DNA of 64,000 nt. It comes from Gnetum montanum (taxonomy: Eukaryota; Streptophyta; Gnetopsida; Gnetales; Gnetaceae). Below the pieces are notes generated by a model. It was not told the origin of the DNA. It searched no databases and worked only from the letters and a program-made list of their open reading frames with translations. The position numbers and the translations under genes were made by a program. The stretch spans positions 766,726-830,725 of the forward strand of contig MNCI01013865.1 of assembly GCA_015680685.1 (NCBI GenBank), written 5' to 3'. Of this stretch, positions 1-10,037 are shown piece after piece. Within the stretch, counting starts at the first letter, position 1, and each line of letters starts with the position of its first letter.

Positions 1-276
1 TAGACTAGGCAGTTGAACAAAATAGGAAATTTTCAATAACTCACAGTACTTGGCAAAGTTGGCTGAATCTCTTTAAAGTAAGTCATTTGTAGTTCACACA
101 CAATGCAATTGTTACATTTTACACAACCACATGCCGCAACAGCACACACACATACTCACATTAACTACTGAGTTTATTTGGAGGTATCTGGGCCTTGGTG
201 TTGCCAAAGACCAGCAGGCACCTAAATCCTGTTCGAGGACACTCGTTGGCAGTTGCATCCCAAACGGTTTCCAACA
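1..276 (+). mobile_element. 3' end of a T-family long terminal repeat
   Basis: The reverse complement of this stretch matches 49503-49785 along nearly its whole length, including the terminal TGTTGG (here CCAACA at 271-276). The match stops exactly at 276. From 277 on, the sequence instead matches the 3' region of element B (about 25190-25300, other strand). So this is the last 276 bp of a T-family LTR read on the plus strand, inserted into the tail of element A, with the rest beyond the window edge. It holds no credible gene; the 79-aa frame at 131-370 crosses the boundary and is chance. Confidence 0.75.
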
Positions 277-1310
277 GAAAGAAATTTGGAAGAGAAGAGA
301 AAATGTGATGGAATCCCAAGATCAAGGTTTTGTAAAGTCCCTTGTGTATTATGTGGTTAAGGTGACTTAATAGAATTCATTCCAATTTTAGATCAAAACT
401 AACCATATCCAATGACCTCACATCAACACACTTGACCAACCTAACCTCTTGAAGCAACAAGAATGCATCCATAGAGCCACCACCATTCCAACAAGAGAAA
501 AATAGAGAAGTAGGAAGTAAGAAAGGTCCTTAGTTAAAGGGAACCTTCAAGCATGGGTAACATGTCTTTCCAGTTCCATAACTAGTCCCTATAGTCCATC
601 TTTCTTTATTACGTCTAAGGGGTGTGCTTTGAATTCTCACCAATTTTTTTTCTATTTTTTTGTTTTACGTGAGAACCATACCATGCAAAGACTTATTTGA
701 TTTATTCAACTTTCTAATATTTGGTTAAGAGTGGAATGGGGTAAGACTGTATGAAACACATTCAAGTATCCAAGAGAATAGCTAGCACAAATGCATTGAA
801 TCCCCTTGAGGTCACACCCTTTTCAATCCATTTGAACCTTTCCTTGGTTTGAAGAATACCAAGCCACCAAATCATTAATAAGTTTACTTAGAAAAAGGAA
901 CATTATAGTTCCAAGATGAAGGGAGACCATAGAGCAGAATGGATGAATGGATGATGTAGGCTCATTGCTTGTTTTATCAAAAGAAACCATATCTTTGTAT
1001 CAACAGTAAAAGTCAAAGGTAAAAACCAAACATTAGCAATCAACACTATTACAATACAATCCACCATTATGAGCACTTATTATGTGATGAGTAAGAATAA
1101 ATCAAACAAAGAAATAGTAAAAATATTAATGATGGTGTAAAAAAAAACAAGAAAAGATGAAAAATGTGTAAAACAAAAATACAAAAGGAATTGAGGGCTT
1201 AGAATGGTTAGCATTGGTGGCCATCTCCCCCATGGCTGAGTTGGAAGGAGGAGTTTCAAAATAATGAGCAAGGTTGTCCATTTATAGAGGTGGTGTTAGT
1301 ACTAGCATTT
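277..1310 (-). other. Non-coding 3' region of element A
   Basis: This kilobase lies between the integrase end and the missing 3' LTR. It aligns with 24250-25310 of element B but has no supported reading frame. The 63-aa frame at 1080-1271 is not conserved in B and I treat it as chance. In Athila elements this interval can carry an env-like gene; I see no trace of one here. Confidence 0.6.
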
Positions 1311-2540
1311 TTAGGTTCATGGAAAGGTTTGGTTTGCTGGATGTTGATCAATAATTTCTTATTCAGACTTTCAGGTTTATAAATCATCATAGCCCCTGAA
1401 AGAAAAGTTTCAGGAATGATATAAGGTCCTTCCCACAGTGTTTGAAACTTAGTTCGCTATGGCAAATGTGTGGGATTCTAATAAAAACCCCTATCCCCCA
1501 GTTGGTATTTAACTTTCCTAATCCTTAGGTCATAACATTGTTTGTTAAAGGCCTTATGCAATTCATTAGATGATAGGGTGGCTAATCGGTTCTCATCTAG
1601 CAAGTTAAGGTTCATTAACAATTATTTTTGTGCTATATTAAGGTCAAGGTTAAGGTCACATACTATGGATATGGTACAAAGCTCAACTTAAATAGGAAGC
1701 ATTGGAAGTTTACCGTACACTAACTCATAGGGAGAGTAGCCTATAGGGAGTTTCCATGTGGAGTCATATGCCCAAAGAGCATCGTTCAGTTTGGTGCTCC
1801 AATTTCACCTATATTTGCTAATGGTTCATGATAATATTTTTGTGATCTCCCAATTGGTAACTTCAGCTTGACTGTTCACTTGAGGATGATATGGTGTAGT
1901 CAGCTTGTGCTCAACTCCTAAGCGTTGCATCAACTTTTGAAAATTGACACTTGTAAAATGTGTACCATTGTCAAAAATAAATGCACAAGGCATGCCAAAC
2001 CGATTTATAATTTGTTATTGAATAAATCATGCAACAATGGATGATGTACAGTCTGTAACAGCAGTTGCTTCTACCTACTTTGTAAAATAATCAATAGCAA
2101 CAACAATGTAGGCCTTTCAATTGAACATTGGTGTAATAGGCCCCATAAAATCAATTCCCCAAATGTTTAAGGGTTATAAGGGTTCAATCCATTGTTGCAG
2201 ACCCTCCAATCTAGTAATCATTCCCCCATCATGTTGGAAATGCTCACAACATTGGACGAAATGATGAGCATCCCGAAACAATGTAGGCCAATAATATCGT
2301 GCAAGCAAGATTTTAATGGTTGTTCATCTCCCAATGTAACGACCCCCACTAGGGCCCTCATGAGCATCTTGGAGGACTCGCAATTGATCTAAATTGGAAA
2401 CACACCATCAAACCAAGCCATCAAAACATACTTTATAAATTTGTTCATTAATTTCCATAAAATATTTGACTCGATGAAGAAACTGCTATTTCTTTTTAAT
2501 GTCTAACCTTTGTGGTGTTTCTTTTATGAGGAGATAGGTA
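1310..2540 (-). pseudogene. Integrase remnant of element A
   Basis: Minus-strand translation matches the better preserved integrase of element B (23081-24240). That copy gives an HHCC zinc-binding segment followed by a core with IDFMGP, FDNGTHF and NGQA...E, the usual D,D-35-E arrangement. In A the same segments are scattered over different frames with several stops. The enzyme would insert the cDNA copy into nuclear DNA. It is non-functional here. The plus-strand frame at 2192-2392 is an antisense shadow. Confidence 0.75.
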
Positions 2541-2592
2541 AGAATTCTACTATACCAATTTTTCTCTATGGTTAATTAATTGTTTACTACAC

Positions 2593-3150
2593 CTACAAAG
2601 AGTAGTTTATCGGGGAAATGGTTAGAAATTGGATATTCATCCTCTTTTTGTCCCATTGTAACCAAGATAAATAATTAGCAACAACATTCTTAGTGCCTTT
2701 ATAATCAATCATTGTAAGGCCAAACTCTTGTAAGATCACAAGCCACCATATGATGCGAGGGCTCATCGTTGGTTTATTCATTAGGAACCAAATTGCACTA
2801 TGGTCTGTATGTACAAATATATTATAGCCCAATCCATAGTGCCTAAATTTTTCTAGTGCAAACACCATAGCCATTAATTCTTTCTCTGTTATGGTGTAAT
2901 TGATTTGTACACCAAAAATACTTTGACTTGCACAGTGAATGTAATATGGTCATTTCTGATCATCTAACTATGTAAGTACGACTCCTAAAGTAAAATTGGA
3001 CATGTCAGTCATTATGTGGAATGGTTTGGACCATTCAGGAGCTTGTAGAATAGGTTTTTCTACGAGCTTATGTTTTAAGGTTTGGAAGGCTAGCTCACAT
3101 TCCCTAGTCTATTCAAAAGTTATGTCCTTCTTCGTCAGTTCTACCAAAGG
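2593..3150 (-). pseudogene. RNase H remnant of element A
   Basis: The clearest stretch, 2593-2874, encodes a 93-residue piece that begins in the conserved helix (ALEKFRHY) and continues through HTDHSAIWFLMNK and the C-terminal KGTKNVVANYLS. This is the standard RNase H tail of plant Ty3 polyproteins, which removes the RNA strand after reverse transcription. Upstream the frame is broken before it joins the RT. The same segment in element B (22720-22930) is nearly identical in order. It is clearly a pseudogene. Confidence 0.85.
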
Positions 3151-4010
3151 TTTTTCAATCCTTGAAAAGTTCTCACTAAAGCATCTATAATAGCTAGTAT
3201 GTCCAAGGAATGATCAGATATCTTTTACGATCTAAGGTTGACAAGTGATTCCTTGGATGACTTTAATCTTTTTAGGATCTACCCCTATCCCTATTTTTGA
3301 AATCTTGTGCCCTAATACAACACTTTCTTGGACCATTAAATAACTTTTTTGCCAATTAAGCCTTAAGTTGGTTTCAACACATCATTTTAATACTTGCTCT
3401 AATCGGCCTAATTCTTTTTCAAAGTCCATTCCATAGGTGGAGAAATCATCCATAAAGACCTCCATACCATTTCCTGTTTGTTGCTAAAATATTCTTAGAA
3501 CTAAACATTGAAACATTGTTGGGACATTGCACAAACCAAACGGCATCTGCTTATATGCAAAAGTCCCCCAAGGACTTGTGAATGTGGTAATGGCTTACTC
3601 TTCTGGTGCTATCTGAATTTGATTGTATCCACTATAACCATCCAGAAAACTATAGTAGTAATGCCCTACAATGGTATCTAAATCTTGGTCGATGAATGGT
3701 AATGGGAAGTGGTCTTTGAATGTTGCCATGTTCAGTAGCCTAAAGTCTATACAGACCCTCTATTTACCTCCCTTTTTAGGCACAATGACTAAGGGACTAA
3801 CCCATTCACTGTCAACAATGGGGTAGATGAACCCAGCCTTTAGAAGCTATTTAATTTCTTCTTTAACCACCTACTTAAGCTTTGGGTTCAATTGCATCTA
3901 TAGTTATCATCAAGGCTTCATGGAGGGGTTAGTGTAAATTCTATGTTGGCATATCCTAAGATCTATTCTAGTTAATTCAAGGTATGAAAAAGCAATGGCT
4001 TTCAACCATT
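3150..4010 (-). pseudogene. Reverse transcriptase remnant of element A
   Basis: Minus-strand translation gives the Athila/Tat RT blocks in order: the RxLNMAT-type block near 3720-3760, the LDGYSxYNQI block near 3630-3660, and the catalytic EVFMDDFS near 3430-3460. The metal-binding aspartates are still readable, but stops and frame changes separate the blocks. No open frame longer than about 60 codons survives. The domain would copy the genomic RNA into cDNA in the particle. The copy at 21460-22450 in element B confirms the assignment. Confidence 0.8.
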
Positions 4011-4479
4011 TGTTTATAATTTTTAATAGTCTTTCTTTTTATTGAGGAGCAATCTTAGTGTTAATGATTACTAGTTTTCCATTTTTAAGAAATGTATACT
4101 CCATACCGATGAGCAACATTTTTAACTCAAGGGACTCTTTCTTGAACTCATCAAGGATTTTCAACTTTCCCCAGTTGATATTTTCAATGTTAGGACTGGA
4201 AGTTGGAGATGGACTTGCTCTAATGTGTCTATGCTATTGATGTAAGCACAAGTCAAGCTCTCAGTTGGTTCCATGCATATAGTTAAGTTTCTCTCTTGGT
4301 TAGTTGTTAGCCAATCAGTGCCTTCCTATCTTGTGGCTACTACATACAGGCATCTTTGTATGTTAGTTATTTGTGCACACTAGTTACATGTAGGTAATGT
4401 TAAATTTTGTACGAACTAGGATTTTTGCATGTAGTTTCACCCTATGTTATTGTATGCGATGCATGGAACTTTTTTCTTT

Positions 4480-4960
4480 TCAATCTTTCCAAACATATTT
4501 TCCTTTTATATTTCTAGGGAAAGATCATGTATTCCTAGCCATGCATTAATTATGCTTAGCCATGCTCTTCCCATAATTATTGAGAAGTCCCCCTTGCAGT
4601 TGTTGACTTGAATCACTAGGAAATTAGCTAGATACAACCACCCACAAATAGCGGTGACAATGTCCTCCACTATTCCTAATGGGATAGTGATGGACTGGTT
4701 GACCAGCTCTAAATGAATGTTACTCTTTTCTAGTGCAGGTAGGTTCCAAGCCTTGTACATTTCTTGAGAGACCAAGTTAATACCAAAACCTATATCCAAA
4801 AGAGCTTTTCATGGCTCATTCTCAATGATTTGTAAATATATAAGAGGACTTCTAGGATCAGAGAATTTCCTAGGAAGACTACCAGCTTTAATCCAATCAG
4901 TAACATGACTGTCTATGTTAAATACAATCTTTGATTTGAAGGAAGCTCCGAAGATTCGAA
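4480..4960 (-). pseudogene. Aspartic protease remnant of element A
   Basis: The open stretch 4506-4799 encodes 97 residues of a retropepsin-like domain. It starts at the active-site region, which reads DIGFGINL where element D reads NSGSNVNL. It then continues through LVNQSITIPLGIVEDIV and IMGRAWLSIINA. The expected DSG is damaged to DIG. Elements B and D carry the same domain. The enzyme would cut the Gag-Pol precursor, and this copy cannot be active. Confidence 0.75.
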
Positions 4961-6988
4961 TGATGGTAAGGCATTTGAAGGATTAGCCACTTGTGGTCAT
5001 AAGAACTTAGTTGGACTATTGGTTCTAAAGAAAGGTCTCTTCTTTGTGTGGTTGTTTAAACCAATAGTAGGTTGAGGGTTGATAGCCCTTGTAGTGTTGT
5101 GTTTCTATAGCTAGGCAAGGAGCAAACCTTGCATGGCTAGAGCAAGTGGTAATTGACCTAAGGGTGGAAGAGATGTGGTCAAATGAGAATGATAGTATTT
5201 TTGTGAAACATCTCTCCTAGGAGAAGGAGTTCTATAGCACTCATGGACTTGGTAGTGAGGATGAGGAGTGATGTGACTAGTAGAATCATGTGGAGAGATT
5301 GGCTACTATACATAGTACCCGTATGGATCAAGTTGATGATAAGGATACTATTGACATGGTGGTGGCATTTCCCATGATTGTGGGTGTTGCCACTATTGAT
5401 ACTATTCAATTGGTTGTGATGGAGCTCCACTCAGATAATACGTCAAAGATTGGTGGAATTGCCTTGGATTATCTTGAGAATAAGGTAACCTTCTGGGTGC
5501 CTGCCACTTATTTAACCATGGGTTTAGTGCATACACCCTAGACTCTTGTAGATGTGAGATTATTGGGCAACATCTCTTAGGATAGTCATATTGGCATATC
5601 TCACATCCACCATCATTGTTTATGTCCAAATCCACAACCTCTTCAATGATGGCAACTTTGCCCTTACCTTTGTTACATGCATATTCAACTTCTTTCTTTT
5701 GCCTCCTCTCTTAGTCACAACCTTGCTCTCTAGACTCCTCTAGTATTTTGAGAATAGTTTAAAATTTATTATCTAGGGAGTCCCACATTTGGTCTACCTT
5801 TGTCAATACATCTGATGTAAACTTTTGAATGGGCAAAGTTTTCCTATTTACCATCTCTTCGAGTGGTGACTCTTCTTCATCCTCATAAAATATAACTTCC
5901 TTCTTTCAGAGTGAAGAATCTCTATTGTATTCCTCTAAACTTTCTCTTTTCCTTAACTCACCTTCCTCTTTGGTAACTTACTCCAATAATCTTTGTACTT
6001 GATGGGCTCTAAGTTTGAATAGTCTTTCTTGTGCATAAGTCCCAAGGGTTCTTCATGTTTCATACCTACGCCCATGTATAAGATGGAATAGTTGTTCCCT
6101 CTACAAGTATCCATGGCCAAGGCAATGATGTAATAATGCATAATATCATCTCATGGCAGCATCCAAGGGTTTGTGTCCTCCTTGTTCCCTATCATGATCA
6201 TATTCTCTATGGTGTCGTTGATGCCTATGCTATTCCCTACTCTCCCTTCTTTCATGATGCATTTCTCTAGAATTCCCTTGTTCCCTTTCTTAACTACTTC
6301 ATCTATGATCTTTATTTTTCTTACCATTGTCCTCATGATCTTTCTCTTTGCAACTACATCCAAATCCCAAAGGAGAGGAGGAAGGAGATGATGAAGGTAG
6401 AGAGGAAGGAGGACTAGCACCATGATGGTGCCTATGACTTTCTCTTTGGTGGTCATGACCTCAATCATGGTTACAATTAGAATGTCCATTGTCATCATGT
6501 GTTCATGTTTCTTTTTAAGATCCTTTATGTCCATTGGCATCAAAACCTATGTTAGGAATGGTTGAGTGAAGATTTTGATACACAACTCCTTGACCGAAGT
6601 CAACGAGAGGAAAATCATTATGTGGAAAATCTCCCAAGGTAGGTTCACCACCCTCGTTTTCACTTATAACATATGGGAAATTCTAAGACTAATTTTCCTT
6701 TATATATTTGTAATGTCTCTCCTATTTTAGGTCCCTTTGACATTGTGCCTCCATGGGTCAATCATCTCTCAAATATTGTTCATGCACAATGTACTTCGAC
6801 TGTAACTACTACATACCAATTCGTGTGAGAGCACGAAGAAGCATGCTTTGGATTGACAAATTGGGTGGTAACACTATGTTACCCTCTAAATCATGCCATT
6901 GATACTCATCAAGATGAGTGTATACCAAGAAAAACTGTTGGGGCACTGGCAAATCATCATCATGTGGACTACGCCTTTGACTATTCAT
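4960..6988 (-). pseudogene. Gag remnant of element A
   Basis: Gag starts at the ATG at 6988 (MNSQRRSPHDDDLP), a start matched in position by element D at 60993. A serine/proline tract (SLPSSSPSSP) lies near 6400 and is followed by a lysine/aspartate/histidine-rich stretch. Near 5600 is a cysteine motif, CEICQYDYPKRCCP, which looks like a modified zinc knuckle and is kept in element D. Several stops interrupt the frame. The 130-aa frame at 6151-6543 is the same region read out of frame. Gag would form the particle shell. Confidence 0.7.
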
Positions 6989-7154
6989 TATGTTAGACCT
7001 AGGAGGTGAAGCACTTTCATAAGAAGAAGGAGAAATGATTAATTATTCAGTGTGCAATACTCTATTTTCTATAATTGTAGGATAACCAACCCTATGGGTT
7101 TGTTCCAATGATGGAAAGATTTCCTAAGTTCTAATCAACGCACAAACAACAAAG

Positions 7155-7172
7155 TCCCCAACAATAGCATCA
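7155..7172 (-). other. Primer-binding site of element A (tRNA-Asp type)
   Basis: Directly after the LTR end on the minus strand lies TGATGCTATTGTTGGGGA. It differs from the plant tRNA-Asp site of Athila elements, TGGCGCCGTTGCCGGGGA, only by C-to-T and G-to-A changes. This is the pattern left by decay of methylated cytosines. It fixes the inner end of the LTR at 7174. Confidence 0.65.
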
Positions 7173-7895
7173 ATGATGAGCGGCAAGGTACCCCTATGCT
7201 CAACCATACAAATACCAGCGTTACGCACAATCCAGTCAAACTCCAAGAACTAAGTGCTTATGTGCCTTCATAGAACAAGGATGGGTTAGGTGATCGTTGT
7301 CTTCCCAAGCTTACTCATATGGCATAATTTTATAGTTAAGTAAACTTGAGGTATATGATTTTATGCTTTTTATGTTTATGTCCTAGTGCTAAAAGGGAGA
7401 AGTAAAATAATTAAGTAACTAATTTAATTTAACTAATCCACTAGGTTCTAACTAGTCCTAACACCAGCATACATTCCCACTCTTCGTACACATCTTGAAC
7501 CATTGTAACACTACTAGGATTACAAAATGCTAATCATTACTGGGTTACCAATTGTTCTTCGTATGCTTGAGGTGGTCGTACTGAGTGTGCTTACTTGTGA
7601 AAATTAACAAACTAATAAAAATAACATCAATTAACTAATGAAATCATTAAATAACTTTAAATAACACTAAATTTAATAAATAATCTATTCTGAATGCTGC
7701 AAGTTTTATCACAACATTCGTCTTTATTTTCAAACACAAGGTGTGCTCAAGTACACAATGCTTGAATAAAGATCCATTCACTTTATGACTTCTACTGCGG
7801 GTGCTCAGAGATAATTCTAACTCTAGACAGGGAAAACTACAAGATTTTTGGTAAGGGACTAAGAAACTAATGCAAAAACCAAGTGCACCTACCTC

Positions 7896-7907
7896 TTATT
7901 TATAGGC
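7896..7907 (-). promoter_or_regulatory. TATA box of element A 5' LTR
   Basis: The minus strand reads CCTATAAATAAG. The same box is at 26358-26365 in the LTR of element B (CTATAAATAAG), at the same distance from the LTR start region. Conservation between two old copies supports it as the Pol II core promoter. Confidence 0.65.
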
Positions 7908-7921
7908 AATGAGACAAGTCC

Positions 7922-7978
7922 CAATATCGGATGTCTGATATCGCTTGGGAGGCTCCGATATCGCAGACCCGATATCGT
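7922..7978. repeat. GATATCG palindromic repeats in U3
   Basis: Within 57 bp just upstream of the TATA box lie four copies of (C)GATATCG or a one-base variant (AATATCGG). GATATC is its own reverse complement. Element B has a decayed set at 26270-26330 (GATATCAG, AATATCAG, GATATT). The spacing and position suggest a U3 enhancer block. Confidence 0.6.
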
Positions 7979-7987
7979 AGTTCATCA

Positions 7988-8244
7988 GGAGCTGTTAAGT
8001 TATATATTATTTTTATAGAGTTATAAATAATTCATGAAAGAATAAATCAGAAATATAGTAGCTTATAAGGCCATAGAATCCATTATTGACCAATCAAAAA
8101 CATGTAATAATACACCATAAATGGCCAATGTTCAAACTTGCATAATTGAAAAAATGCGTAAAGGAAAATGTTCTGACATCCACAATAGTAAAAATACATC
8201 ATAAAACAATTGTAAAATCATTCTTCTTTAGATTTAATATGCTA
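7988..8244. other. Spacer between element A and the helicase remnant
   Basis: This AT-rich stretch lies between the outer end of element A and the stop codon of the helicase frame. It would hold the 3' non-coding part of the Helitron gene. I see no gene or clear terminal hairpin. Confidence 0.4.
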
Positions 8245-8676
8245 CTATTCATCCAATATACTTTGAAGTTTAGAAGCCTCGGATATTTTGATGTATCTTT
8301 CTTTCGAAATTGGAGGGAATATCTTCAAACTGTCAATACACTTTACTTGAGATAGTGTCACAAACATAAGACGTGTTGTTTCTTTACTACCAAAATCTAC
8401 ACATGCTTTATCTAGGGTCATTTCTTATGGTGTATTTATAGTTAAAGCCCATGCTAATCTCAATAATATTTGGTGAGATCCTCCATGTATGATTGATGGA
8501 ATGGGTACCTGTCAAGGATGTTCATGATCATACGGTAGTCCAATGTAAGAGTCAAACTCAATGATAACATACAATGGCAACTCTGAAAGTTTACAGCGTG
8601 GACTATAAATTATTTTTTAAAAAACTCCCAATGTTCCATTAACCAATCCTACTTTTGGCCATAAATTAATAGTAAG
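8245..8676 (-). pseudogene. C-terminal part of a Helitron PIF1-type helicase
   Basis: One minus-strand frame of 144 codons runs from 8676 to a TAG at 8245-8247. It reads LTINLWPKVGLVNGTLG, then LPLYVIIEFDSYIG, then LRLAWALTIN, then MTLDKACVDFGSKE and MFVTLSQVKCIDSL. These are the last motifs of PIF1 helicases as found at the end of Helitron replicases (LAWALTIHKSQG, TLDKACVDLG, TFVALSRVK). Three in-frame stops break it (F*K, P*Q, P*E), and the core HKSQG is damaged. The upstream part is cut off at the LTR of element E. Confidence 0.8.
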
Positions 8677-9267
8677 TGTACTGTCCGAAATCGTCGGTCT
8701 CTGGCTAGAAGGAAACAGAGACCGGGGAATCACTGGACACGCACGGATGATCCTACCTTCAACTGAGGGCAAGTTGGAATGAATGAAGATAGAGTACCTT
8801 GAGTGGTCCGCACGTGGATCAAGCAAGGATTTCCCCAAATGTACACCGAGGTGCTATACGCTGGGTTATACGTGAACAGCATAACAGGCGTAAAACAGAG
8901 TGTAAACAGCGTAACTGATGCAAGTGAAGCGTAAACGTAAAAGAGCCTAAACAGAATACATGCAACAACTAATGAAAACTGTAACATATTTTAGGAAGAA
9001 AATGTAACAATGGTATTTCAAAATGAAACTTACAATGCACCAGTCTAACGCAGTTGTGGCTTTGACACAAGGCGGACGAAAAGCCCCGGTGGATGCAGGG
9101 ATGACTGTGGGCTAGTTCACATTGTAGGCACAGCGTAGAGACTGTATGCTCATCATACAAGGTTGTCCAGCGTATAAGATTCTCTGCTCTGGTTCTTGAT
9201 GTCTCTCTTTTTGTCTCTGATTTTTTTAGAATTGTCGACCGGACCCTGATCTAATGAAAAATTGGGG

Positions 9268-9275
9268 TTTTTATA
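9268..9275 (-). promoter_or_regulatory. TATA box of element E 3' LTR
   Basis: The minus strand reads CTGTATAAAAACCCC. The same box is at 17984-17993 in the other LTR (CTATATAAAAACCCC), and a similar TATAAATACCCC is in element F at 29150. Transcription would run toward lower coordinates. Confidence 0.6.
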
Positions 9276-9351
9276 CAGGTTTAGGATGACACGTGGTGCA
9301 TTGACCAGGAGCAAAAGAATAAAATTTATAAGTGTACAACATGTTACATCT

Positions 9352-9775
9352 GCTAGGCGTATACGCTTGGTGTATACGCTATATCAGGCGGGCGTAGACT
9401 CTGGGCATATACGCTGGGCATGGAGAGCGTATACGCTGGATGTACTGGGCGTATACGCTGTGGATGCTGGCATATACGCTGGATGTTCTGGGTGTATATG
9501 CTATCTGCCGGGCGTATACGCTGGGCGTATATGCTGATGGTTGCTCTGCTCGTGTTAGTTGTTGCCTTGTACCAAACCTTGCTCTGCAGTGATGTTTCCA
9601 TGCCATCTTCAGGGATTACATGCTAGGCGTATACATCAGTTGTACCTGCTGAGCGTACATGTAAGGCATGTACACTGATTATATACGCTGGGTGTATACG
9701 TCGGGTGTATATGCTATGAACATTGGGCGTATACACTGTGGATATGAACTTGAGCGTATACGCTGGGCGTATATG
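9352..9775. repeat. Array of AGCGTATACGCT palindromes in U3 (3' LTR of E)
   Basis: More than a dozen full or near copies of the 12-bp self-complementary word AGCGTATACGCT fill this 420-bp stretch, often linked by GGG or TGG. It sits upstream of the TATA box in the U3 part. Many copies keep their CG dinucleotides, in contrast to the CG-poor surroundings. Short frames here, on both strands, are by-products of the array and are not genes. Confidence 0.85.
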
Positions 9776-10037
9776 CTGAGAATGCATAATTAGCAAAAAT
9801 TAAGTATCTTGATCTCTGAAGTTGCCATGTTTGATACCAGATGTAGTTGTGGCCGTCTGTGGGTCCATGGGACCCGCTTCTTGTTGAGTTCAACTCTGCT
9901 TGAAGCTGTCTACGGGGCCCTCAAGCTTCAGCCGTGCTAAGGAACGTCATGACTTAGCCTGGTTCTTGTTGGAGAAGTACTAAGCTCAAAATTTTGTAGT
10001 GTTTTAGTAAGCATAACCCTAAAGGAACATGAACGCA

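Larger units (their letters stand above)
277..7987 (-). mobile_element. Element A, Athila-like Ty3/gypsy retrotransposon
   Basis: Read on the minus strand, this stretch shows 5' LTR, primer-binding site, gag, protease, reverse transcriptase, RNase H, integrase and a long 3' region, in the order of Ty3/gypsy elements. It is collinear with element B (18698-27105, plus) and the start of element D (60153-64000). Reading frames carry many stops and frameshifts, so it is an old, dead copy. The primer-binding site resembles the tRNA-Asp site used by Athila elements, and the RT motif order fits the Athila/Tat branch. The 3' LTR is not in the window, because a T-family LTR interrupts the tail at 276. 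Confidence 0.85.
7174..7987 (-). repeat. 5' LTR of element A
   Basis: The 814-bp repeat begins (minus strand) TGATGA at 7987 and ends CTCATCA at 7174, a matched TGATGA/TCATCA inverted end. It aligns throughout with 26247-27105 and, for its later part, with 60153-60840. Other landmarks in order are the GATATCG repeats, a TATA box, AATAAA-type stretches and the primer-binding site. The flank beyond 7987 is GGAGC; the matching duplication would lie outside the window. Confidence 0.75.
8677..10037 (-). repeat. 3' LTR of element E
   Basis: The repeat begins TGTACTGTCC at 8677 and ends ...GAACGCA at 10037 on the plus strand. It matches 17397-18697 throughout, including the CGGTCTC block, the TATA box and the GCGTATACGC array. 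The match to the other LTR ends within two bases of 10037, where the antisense gene begins without any purine tract, so the internal deletion ends at the LTR edge. Confidence 0.85.

Noticed and set aside
6151-6543. A 130-codon methionine-rich frame as a gene
   Set aside because: It is the gag region of element A read in the wrong phase. The other phase gives the serine-rich gag stretch shared with B and D.
9379-9606. Overlapping frames of repeated RIR/AYT residues
   Set aside because: They are translations of the palindrome array and change phase with each unit; no selection on coding is likely.
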